Shown in pieces: positions 12,641-19,213 of a DNA stretch of 36,086 nt. How positions within the stretch are numbered: the stretch's first letter is position 1; every line of letters begins with the position of its first letter. A program made the position numbers and the translations under genes. Source of the DNA: a virus. The stretch is taken from positions 1-36,086 of the IMG/VR virus record IMGVR_UViG_3300048033_000965, one strand, 5' to 3'. The notes beneath the pieces are model-generated. The model saw only the letters and a program-made list of their open reading frames with translations. It searched no databases and was not told where the DNA came from.

Positions 12641-12730
12641 GTGACAGACTTTGAACTAGCAGTGACTACGGTGGTAGTCTTAGTATTCCTAGGAGTTCTA
12701 ACGCATGTATTTAGTGAAGACAAAGAGTAA
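12641..12730 (+). CDS. Tiny membrane peptide (29 aa, GTG start)
   Basis: 29 residues: MTDFELAVTTVVVLVFLGVL, then THVFSEDKE. The start is GTG, 1 nt after the previous stop, with CCTAAG close upstream. Hydrophobic core at residues 6-22. Accepted because of its spacing and clean membrane profile, but very short. Confidence 0.5.
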   Translation: MTDFELAVTTVVVLVFLGVLTHVFSEDKE

Positions 12731-12736
12731 TAACGT

Positions 12737-12783
12737 GGTAATAATACCAAGGAGGTGGACAAACAGAGAAACTGTGTTATAAT
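12737..12783 (+). promoter_or_regulatory. Promoter of the DNA replication genes
   Basis: Box GGTAATAATACC (12737-12748), then TGGACA (12756-12761), 16 bp and TATAAT (12778-12783). It gives the SSB, helicase and polymerase genes their own transcript with a roughly 75-nt leader. Confidence 0.75.
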
Positions 12784-12790
12784 ATTAGTA

Positions 12791-12830
12791 TAGACTACAA
12801 AGTCTAAACCACCACCATAGGACCCTATGG
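12791..12830 (+). promoter_or_regulatory. Two hairpins in the SSB leader
   Basis: TAGACT-ACAA-AGTCTA (12791-12806) and CCATAG-GACC-CTATGG (12815-12830) are perfect 6-bp stems at the 5' end of the expected transcript. They may protect the mRNA end or respond to SSB binding. Confidence 0.55.
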
Positions 12831-12862
12831 ATGGTAAATCAAAGTAGATAAGGAAATTTAGT

Positions 12863-13240
12863 ATGGCTCAAGTAATCGAAGGTATTGTAAACTTCTCTAA
12901 CCTAACCCAGCATGATGTATACATGGGTCAGACCACGGGTAAGTACACCATGACGATCACCATGGCAGAGGATGACGCAGAATCCCTATCATCCCGAGGT
13001 GTGAAGATCAAGGACTATGAGGGGGCAAAGCAACGTAAGTTTTCCTCTAAGTTTGATGTTAAGGTAGTCGATGCTGAGGGTAATCCGTTTAACGGCGAGG
13101 TACCGTATAACTCTAAGGTGCGCCTTAAGTACAAGGTAGGACCAGCTCATCCAGTGCACGGCTTAAGTACCTACCTAGAGGCCGTGAAGGTCCTAGAGGT
13201 CGCTGAGATGGACTCAGAGGATGACAATGGGGACTTCTAA
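12863..13240 (+). CDS. ssb: Single-stranded DNA-binding protein (T7 gp2.5-like)
   Basis: 125 residues. A beta-barrel type core (FSNLTQHDVYMGQTTGKYTM and the strands around KVRLKYKVGP) is followed by a highly acidic C-terminus, EMDSEDDNGDF, ending in phenylalanine. That acidic-Phe tail is the hallmark of gp2.5-type SSBs, where it contacts the polymerase and helicase. It coats single-stranded DNA at the fork. It is smaller than T7 gp2.5 (232 residues). The gene has its own promoter and overlaps the start of the primase-helicase by 20 nt. Confidence 0.82.
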   Translation: MAQVIEGIVNFSNLTQHDVYMGQTTGKYTMTITMAEDDAESLSSRGVKIKDYEGAKQRKFSSKFDVKVVDAEGNPFNGEVPYNSKVRLKYKVGPAHPVHGLSTYLEAVKVLEVAEMDSEDDNGDF

Positions 13241-14846
13241 GTTCCTTCACCATGGGAGTTGCCCCTCCTGTGGTTCTAGTGATGCCCTCGCCGTCTATGC
13301 GGACGGTGGGGAGCATTGCTTCTCATGTGGCTACCACACCAAAGGTTCAAATGGAGATACACAAGTGACTGAAGTAGCACCAAAAGCAGTAGCCTCAGTT
13401 AAAATGGATGGTGTAGTAGCCGCCATAGGTAACCGTAAGCTATCTAAGGAGACCAGTCAACGATACCAAGTGACGGTTACTTACGATGCTAACGGGGCCA
13501 TTGAGAAGCATTACTACCCTTACTATAACCCCGAGACGGGTGAACTGGTGGCGTCAAAGGTACGCACCGTGTCCCCCAAGGAGTTCTACGCTACTGGTAG
13601 CATTAAGGGTACAGGCTTGTTCGGGCAGCAGGCGTGTCGTGGGCGTGGTAAGTTTATCACGATCACTGAAGGTGAGCTAGACGCCATGAGCGTCTCTGAG
13701 ATGTTTGACAACAAGTATGATGTAGTGAGCCTTAAGTCTGCTAGCAACGCTGAGGGAGACGTTAAGGAGGCCCTAGAGTGGCTTGAGGGGTACGATCAGG
13801 TTGTCCTATGCTTAGATCAAGATAAGGCAGGTAAAGCAGCCCTAGAGAAGATTAAGGACCTCTTTAGTCCTAATAAGCTGAGGGTGTGTGAGCTTCCTAT
13901 GAAGGATGCCTCGGACATGCTACAGGCTAACCAGATACGTGAGTTTATACGTTGCTGGTGGGATGCTAAGGTCTACAGGCCCGATGGGATTGTCTCAGGT
14001 CAGGACACATGGGAGGCGTTGGTAAACAAAAGGAACGTTAAGAGTGTCCCGTATCCTTGGGAGGGATTAAATGACATTACGAGAGGACACAGAGCGTACG
14101 AGCTTGTCACTATCACCAGCGGCTCTGGCATGGGAAAGTCTCAGTTCATACGAGAGCTTGAGTATGATCTCTTACGCAGAACTGAATCCAACATTGGTGT
14201 ACTTGCACTCGAAGAAGATGTCGCACGTACATCGTTGGGAATCATGTCGGTGGCAGCGAACAGGCCTCTACACTTGGAAGAAGACACACCTATTGATGAG
14301 CTTAGACCCTTCTGGGAAGCAACGATGGGTACAGGACGCTACTATCTATTTGACCACTGGGGGTCAACGTCAGCCGATAATCTACTCTCGCGAGTCAGGT
14401 ATATGGCGAAGGCCTTGGATTGCAGATACGTCATCCTCGACCACCTATCCATCGTTGTTTCTTCTCAGGAGAACGGAGATGAACGGAAGGCCATTGATGA
14501 GATAATGACCCGCCTAAGATCCTTGGTGGCTGAGACTGGGATAACCCTGTTCCTAGTGTCACACCTCCGTAGGACCTCAGGCACAGCCCATGAGGATGGT
14601 GGCAAGATTAGCCTACAGGATCTCAGGGGTAGTCAGAGTATCGCTCAGTTATCAGATATGGTCATAGGGATGGAAAGGGATCAGCAGAATGAGGACCCAG
14701 AGATCCGCAATACTACCAGTGTTAGAGTACTGAAGAACCGCTATAGTGGGCAGACTGGCCCCGCATGTTGGCTACAGTACGACCTAGACACCGGACGTAT
14801 GGCAGAGGTTCCTAAGCCTACAGCAGGAGATGAGGTAGAGTTTTGA
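13221..14846 (+). CDS. Primase-helicase (T7 gp4-like)
   Basis: 541 residues. The N-terminal zinc ribbon has CPSC (14-17) and CFSC (33-36) and would recognise primer sites. A TOPRIM primase core includes EGELDAMS (about 150) and LDQDKAG (about 188-194). The RecA-like helicase domain has Walker A GSGMGKS (291-297), Walker B VILDHLS (about 394-400), the SHLRRTSG segment and an arginine-finger-type NRYSGQTG. It unwinds the fork and makes RNA primers. Length is close to T7 gp4 (566). ATG at 13221 or 13227 both fit; either overlaps the SSB end. Confidence 0.93.
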   Translation: MTMGTSKFLHHGSCPSCGSSDALAVYADGGEHCFSCGYHTKGSNGDTQVTEVAPKAVASVKMDGVVAAIGNRKLSKETSQRYQVTVTYDANGAIEKHYYPYYNPETGELVASKVRTVSPKEFYATGSIKGTGLFGQQACRGRGKFITITEGELDAMSVSEMFDNKYDVVSLKSASNAEGDVKEALEWLEGYDQVVLCLDQDKAGKAALEKIKDLFSPNKLRVCELPMKDASDMLQANQIREFIRCWWDAKVYRPDGIVSGQDTWEALVNKRNVKSVPYPWEGLNDITRGHRAYELVTITSGSGMGKSQFIRELEYDLLRRTESNIGVLALEEDVARTSLGIMSVAANRPLHLEEDTPIDELRPFWEATMGTGRYYLFDHWGSTSADNLLSRVRYMAKALDCRYVILDHLSIVVSSQENGDERKAIDEIMTRLRSLVAETGITLFLVSHLRRTSGTAHEDGGKISLQDLRGSQSIAQLSDMVIGMERDQQNEDPEIRNTTSVRVLKNRYSGQTGPACWLQYDLDTGRMAEVPKPTAGDEVEF

Positions 14847-16492
14847 GCAACTATGTCTACATGGATATTGAGACTGATGGGTTAGACCCTAGTGTTATCT
14901 GGGTAGCCTGTTGTAGACACAACGGAGTGACGGAGGTCATTTGTAATGAAGAAGATTTTAAGGCGTATGTATCATCTAAAGGTGATGCTTCTTACGTATT
15001 CCACAATGGAGTTGGTTTCGATGTTCGCGTGGTGGATACTCTTTGGCACACTACTCTTAGGCGGTCTAGGATCATTGACACCTTGGTTCTCTCAAGGTTA
15101 GCAGACCCTAGCAGATCCGGTGGTCACTCCCTTAGGAACTGGGGTAACATCTTAGGTTTCCCTAAGGGTGACCATAGTGACTGGAGTCAACTCTCAGAGG
15201 AGATGATTACCTACTGTATGCAGGACGTAGAGGTAACTCAGGCTGTACATGAGAGGCTACTCAAGGATCTAGAGGGGTTCTCTCAGGAGTCTCAGGACCT
15301 AGAGCATCAGGTCGCATGGTGCACTGTGGAGCAGGAGCGCAATGGGTGGCTAGTGGACCAGAGGAAGTGCTATGACCTCTTAGGGATCTTTAAGGAGCGT
15401 ATGAATGTCATACAAGATGAACTACAAGAGACTTTCCCCCCTATCATTGAGCAGAGGATTTCAGAGAAGACGGGGAAGCAGCTCAAAGATAAAGTCACGG
15501 TATTCAACGTTGGCTCCAGAGACCAAATTGCTACCAGACTTGCTACTAAGGGTGCAGTCTGGAAGGAGGTCACTCCGACGGGAAAGCCTATGGTTGACGA
15601 GAGAACCCTCAAGGAGAACTCACATGTACCCGAGGCGGCACAAGTTCTGGAGTACCTACTTCTCCAAAAGAGGTACGCCCAAGTTAAGAGTTGGCTAGAG
15701 CATACACAGGAGGACGGTAGGGTACACGGTAGGGTCATAAGTAACGGTGCTATCACTGGACGTATGACACACCAGAATCCTAACATGGCTCAGGTACCCT
15801 CTAGTAACTCAGTGTATGGTGAGGAGTGTAGGAGTTGTTGGATGGTTCCAGAGGGTAAATCCTTGGTTGGCTTCGATGCCTCTGGTCTTGAGTTACGTAT
15901 GTTAGCACACTACATGAATGATGAGGAGTTCACCAATGTCCTACTTAAAGAAGATATTCACACCAGAAATCAAATGGCAGCAGGGCTTGACACGAGACCT
16001 CAAGCAAAGACTTTTATCTATGCCTTCCTTTACGGGGCAGGAGACGCCAAAATCGGAAGTATCGTCGGAGGATCTTCAGGAGACGGTAGAAAACTTAAGC
16101 AAAGGTTTCTACGAAATACACCTTCTCTTGAAAGTCTACGAGAACGAGTTGGAAACGCTGCTAGCCGTGGTCACCTCCGAGGACTCGACGGCAGAAAGCT
16201 TTGGGTTAGGTCAGAACACGCAGCACTAAACACACTCCTTCAGGCCGCTGGCGCCATAGTTATGAAGAAAGCCTTAGTAATCTTAGATGACTATGCCCAG
16301 CAATGGAACCTTAACTATAAATTTGTGGGGAACATACATGACGAAGTACAAACCGAGGTTGCCACCAAAGAAGCCCAAAAGTTCGGCTGGCTGGCTGTGG
16401 AATGCCTCAAAGCAGCAGGAATCCACTACAGCCTCAGATGCCCCCTCGACGGAGAATACAAGGTCGGACAAACGTGGGCGGAAACTCATTGA
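14843..16492 (+). CDS. polA: DNA polymerase, family A
   Basis: 549 residues, compact compared with T7 gp5 (704). The proofreading domain opens with exo motif DIETDGLD (8-15). Polymerase motif A is FDASGLELR (about 344), motif B is RPQAKTFIYAFLYGAG (about 383-398) and motif C is the HDEV near 500. No obvious extra loop like the T7 thioredoxin-binding domain was found. The frame begins with TTG overlapping the upstream stop (TTGA); the first ATG in frame would remove the first strand of the exonuclease fold, so TTG is preferred. Codon choice shifts visibly at about 15935. Confidence 0.92.
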   Translation: MSNYVYMDIETDGLDPSVIWVACCRHNGVTEVICNEEDFKAYVSSKGDASYVFHNGVGFDVRVVDTLWHTTLRRSRIIDTLVLSRLADPSRSGGHSLRNWGNILGFPKGDHSDWSQLSEEMITYCMQDVEVTQAVHERLLKDLEGFSQESQDLEHQVAWCTVEQERNGWLVDQRKCYDLLGIFKERMNVIQDELQETFPPIIEQRISEKTGKQLKDKVTVFNVGSRDQIATRLATKGAVWKEVTPTGKPMVDERTLKENSHVPEAAQVLEYLLLQKRYAQVKSWLEHTQEDGRVHGRVISNGAITGRMTHQNPNMAQVPSSNSVYGEECRSCWMVPEGKSLVGFDASGLELRMLAHYMNDEEFTNVLLKEDIHTRNQMAAGLDTRPQAKTFIYAFLYGAGDAKIGSIVGGSSGDGRKLKQRFLRNTPSLESLRERVGNAASRGHLRGLDGRKLWVRSEHAALNTLLQAAGAIVMKKALVILDDYAQQWNLNYKFVGNIHDEVQTEVATKEAQKFGWLAVECLKAAGIHYSLRCPLDGEYKVGQTWAETH

Positions 16493-16512
16493 GCAAAAGT
16501 TGAAAGAAAGTG

Positions 16513-16541
16513 TTGACTCAGAGAGTAAATTCTGATATAAT
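16513..16541 (+). promoter_or_regulatory. Promoter of the nuclease/RNR gene block
   Basis: TTGACT (16513-16518), 17 bp, TATAAT (16536-16541), followed by CCTAAGGAG and the ATG at 16567. GAAAGAAAGTG upstream matches the AAAGAAA element of the two late promoters, but no GGTA box precedes it. Confidence 0.8.
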
Positions 16542-16566
16542 TATAGTATAACCTAAGGAGAAACAA

Positions 16567-17049
16567 ATGGCAACAGAGGAAGACAAAGAACGCAAGAGAA
16601 TCAGTAATGCCTTAAGTAATCCTAAGCATAACCCTAAGAACAACCCTAAGAGAATGTATGTTAACGGTAAGTATGTACCAAAGAGTCACCCGCTGTACAA
16701 AGCTGGTAACTATAGTAGCTTTGAAGACGCTGCGTTTAGTAGCCTTGAGAAGTACCAGAGTAGCACAGAGGGTCAGGTGTACATCATCACTAACCCATGC
16801 TTCCCTGAGTGGGTCAAGGTAGGTATGGCTGTAGACGCAGAGGATCGCCTCAGGGGCTACCAAACGTCTTCACCCTTCCGAGACTACGAGTTGTTCTACA
16901 GTTGGTCAGTGAACGATAGACGCACAGCAGAGACAGAGGCACACAGTATCCTCAAGGAGTGGACAGCAGGTAAGAAGAACGAGTGGTTCAAATGCTCCCC
17001 TGCTTTCGCTAGAGTCATGTTAGATAGTACCATGGAGAACTATCAATGA
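16567..17049 (+). CDS. GIY-YIG-type nuclease (T5orf172/MUG113-like)
   Basis: 160 residues. After a basic, asparagine-rich N-terminus (about 1-60), the segment GQVYIITNPCFPEWVKVGMA matches the GIY-YIG fold as found in the T5orf172 group. AEDRLRGYQTSSPFRDYELF supplies the conserved arginine, and ETEAHSILKEW the glutamate-containing helix. Free-standing GIY-YIG proteins in phages may be homing enzymes or act in DNA processing. It is the first gene after its own promoter and its stop overlaps the exonuclease ATG. Confidence 0.8.
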   Translation: MATEEDKERKRISNALSNPKHNPKNNPKRMYVNGKYVPKSHPLYKAGNYSSFEDAAFSSLEKYQSSTEGQVYIITNPCFPEWVKVGMAVDAEDRLRGYQTSSPFRDYELFYSWSVNDRRTAETEAHSILKEWTAGKKNEWFKCSPAFARVMLDSTMENYQ

Positions 17050-17915
17050 AAACCGTAGATACACTAGTCGATGACATATACGCTCTCATGATCTCTAAAG
17101 AGGTACCAGAGGGTGTCTCCCTAGAGGCTGAGATAGACAGGTTTGGGGTACACTGTAAGGATCTCATGCGCACCTTGTTTACTAGAGAGCGTGATGATCG
17201 TAAGTTACGCATGTCCAACATAGGGCGCCCTGATCGCTTCCTCTGGAACGCTGTGAATAATCCACAGGAGCAAGAGGAGTTCACAGGTAACACCTACGTT
17301 AAGTTTATGTACGGACACCTGATCGAAGAGATGCTGATATTTCTCACTAGACTCTCAGGCCATGAGGTGACAGATGAGCAAAAGAAGTGTGAAGTCGCGG
17401 GTATCAAAGGTTCTATGGACTGCAAGATTGACGGCATTGTCACAGACGTTAAGAGTACTTCGTCGTTTGCCTTTAAGAAGTTTAAGAACGGAAACCTTGC
17501 TTACGATGATCCTTTTGGATATGTGGCTCAAATCAAGGGTTACGCACACTCAGAAGGGGAAACAAAGTTCGGGTGGCTAGCCATGGATAAACAGAATGGT
17601 CACCTTACGTACCTCATGTATGACTCATTAGACAAGGACCACTTTTGTTACGACAAAGTATCCTTCGACATAGAGGAGCACATAGAACGTGTAAAAAAGT
17701 TAGTGGAGCATCCTACACCTCCCAACGTCTGCTACCAGCCTATCGCAGATGGAAAGAGTGGCAACCAGAAACTCGCCGTAGGGTGCTCATACTGCTCATA
17801 CAAAGCAACTTGCTGGCCTTCTCTAAGAGCCTTCAAGTATTCTTCAGGTCCACGTTATTTGGTAGAGGTACACAATGAGCCGAAGGTCGAAGAAATCAGC
17901 CTCAAGCAATTTTAG
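17046..17915 (+). CDS. PD-(D/E)XK exonuclease, Cas4/RecB-like
   Basis: 289 residues. The catalytic centre is GSMDCKIDGIVTDVKSTSSF (D and DVK), followed by the Gln-containing GYVAQIKGYAH helix. The C-terminal CSYCSYKATCW with an upstream cysteine (VCYQP) resembles the 4Fe-4S clasp of Cas4/AddB nucleases. In T7-like phages a 5'-3' exonuclease (gp6 role) degrades host DNA and assists recombination; this gene occupies that place between polymerase and endonuclease I. Start overlaps the GIY-YIG stop. Confidence 0.85.
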   Translation: MKTVDTLVDDIYALMISKEVPEGVSLEAEIDRFGVHCKDLMRTLFTRERDDRKLRMSNIGRPDRFLWNAVNNPQEQEEFTGNTYVKFMYGHLIEEMLIFLTRLSGHEVTDEQKKCEVAGIKGSMDCKIDGIVTDVKSTSSFAFKKFKNGNLAYDDPFGYVAQIKGYAHSEGETKFGWLAMDKQNGHLTYLMYDSLDKDHFCYDKVSFDIEEHIERVKKLVEHPTPPNVCYQPIADGKSGNQKLAVGCSYCSYKATCWPSLRAFKYSSGPRYLVEVHNEPKVEEISLKQF

Positions 17916-18264
17916 ATCAGAGTTTGAGAGCATCGTCGATACAGCATTACACTATGAGGGTTTTGAATATGAAACAGAGAAAGTACAGTATAACATTCCT
18001 AGGGTATACACTCCAGATTTCGTCCACGCTTCAGGAGTCTTGGTGGAGTGCAAAGGCTTCTTTAGGGAAGGAGACACGCAGAAGTACAAAAGTATTGTCA
18101 ACTGCTTACCAGACCACCGTGAGTTAGTCTTCGTACTAATGAAACCTAATCAGAAAGTCAGGAAGGGTACTAAGCTTACAATGGCTGAGTGGTGTGAGAA
18201 ACACGGAATCAAGTGGTACTCACTGGATACCCTAGAGGAGCTAGTCAGCTATGTTAACTCTTGA
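17875..18264 (+). CDS. Endonuclease I, Holliday-junction resolvase (T7 gp3-like)
   Basis: 129 residues. The motif set FRSEFESIVDTAL, YTPDFV, VECKGFF and DTQKYKSIV matches the endonuclease I family (E, D, ExK active site). It resolves branched DNA and cooperates with the exonuclease in host DNA breakdown. Length is near T7 gp3 (149). The ATG lies 41 nt inside the end of the exonuclease gene, so the two are translationally linked. Confidence 0.88.
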   Translation: MSRRSKKSASSNFRSEFESIVDTALHYEGFEYETEKVQYNIPRVYTPDFVHASGVLVECKGFFREGDTQKYKSIVNCLPDHRELVFVLMKPNQKVRKGTKLTMAEWCEKHGIKWYSLDTLEELVSYVNS

Positions 18265-18424
18265 AGAAACTAAGGAACGCATCTTGAAAACCTATGACCC
18301 TGACGACTTACTAGAGGCACTACAGATAAACTCAGAGGAAATACTAGAGCGCTTTGAAGATAAACTAATCAACCGACTAGAGAAGTTCTGGGAAACTGTA
18401 GTAGAGGAGGAGACCGAAGAATGA
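18251..18424 (+). CDS. Small acidic helical protein (57 aa)
   Basis: 57 residues: MLTLEETKERILKTYDPDDL, then LEALQINSEEILERFEDKLI and an acidic end. Short proteins with this LTLEETKERxLxxYDPDDL pattern occur in replication regions of marine podoviruses; function unknown. It overlaps genes on both sides (14 nt upstream, ATGA downstream). Confidence 0.7.
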   Translation: MLTLEETKERILKTYDPDDLLEALQINSEEILERFEDKLINRLEKFWETVVEEETEE

Positions 18425-18867
18425 CTACTAAGAGTAAACGTAACCAACCCTACGACGATGAGCCTGAGTACACCTTCGGTAAGTTCAAGCCAACCACAGA
18501 AGCCCCTAAGGGGGTGCCTGAGGATGGCCAGTGGTGGCGCACTAGCTCTCTAGATGATGCAACACCAGACGAGTGGGATAGGGCTGCTCAGGCAGCTTAC
18601 GGGGAGCCTCAGGTGGGTAAGCTGTTTCACCCCTCTGATGCGTCCTGTCCTGTAGAGAATCCAGATCATTATAACACAGGAGCCATTGAGGCCATTGAAG
18701 CTATCAGGGCATCCATGCCACCTGAGCAGTTCTTTGGCTACCTCAAGGGTAACGTAATGAAGTACCTCTGGCGCTACGACTACAAAGAGAAACCTGTAGA
18801 GGATCTACGTAAGGCTGACTGGTACTTAAATAGATTGATTGACGTATTGATAGAGGATAACCAATGA
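18421..18867 (+). CDS. DUF3310 family protein
   Basis: 148 residues. The C-terminal half has the DUF3310 pattern NPDHYNTGAIEAIEAI, then FFGYLKGNVMKYLWRY and DLRKADWYLNRLI, usually annotated as nucleotide kinase-like or SaV-like, with no firm activity. The N-terminal half is Pro/Asp/Trp-rich and probably flexible. It stands between nucleases and RNR, matching its usual company in nucleotide-metabolism regions. Confidence 0.85.
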   Translation: MTTKSKRNQPYDDEPEYTFGKFKPTTEAPKGVPEDGQWWRTSSLDDATPDEWDRAAQAAYGEPQVGKLFHPSDASCPVENPDHYNTGAIEAIEAIRASMPPEQFFGYLKGNVMKYLWRYDYKEKPVEDLRKADWYLNRLIDVLIEDNQ

Positions 18868-18959
18868 ACAAATATGAGAAGGAACAAGCAATATACTACG
18901 GAGTACTCATCGTGCTCCTCGTGTTTAACGTAACGTGGCTAATGTCGGAGTTCTTATGA
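18864..18959 (+). CDS. Small membrane peptide (31 aa)
   Basis: 31 residues: MNKYEKEQAIYYGVLIVLLV, then FNVTWLMSEFL. One hydrophobic segment (12-27). ATGA overlaps at both ends tie it to the DUF3310 gene and the next gene. Confidence 0.6.
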   Translation: MNKYEKEQAIYYGVLIVLLVFNVTWLMSEFL

Positions 18960-19213
18960 AAGTAGTCCAAGGAGAGTTCGGGAAGTCTAAGGAGGCCATG
19001 CGCGCTTCCGACTTGTTTCAATCGTTAGCTGACGCAGTGGACGAGATGGAAGAAGAAGGTATAGATGTTAAGACAGCCATTGTTATCTTTAGTGATGACA
19101 AGGTAATGCAAGTTGTAAGCAATGATGGTTACCCAGATTCAACACACATGCTACTACAGATGGGTGCACAATCAATCATGTTAGAAACCTTAGGTTTAGG
19201 AGGAGAAGAATAG
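18956..19213 (+). CDS. Small conserved-looking protein upstream of RNR
   Basis: 85 residues: MKVVQGEFGKSKEAMRASDL, then a helical acidic middle (VDEMEEEGIDVKTAIVIFSD) and HMLLQMGAQSIMLETLG. Start chosen at ATG 18956 because it overlaps the preceding stop (ATGA); a GTG at 18935 would add seven residues. It ends 0 nt before the RNR ATG, suggesting coupled expression. Function unknown. Confidence 0.7.
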   Translation: MKVVQGEFGKSKEAMRASDLFQSLADAVDEMEEEGIDVKTAIVIFSDDKVMQVVSNDGYPDSTHMLLQMGAQSIMLETLGLGGEE

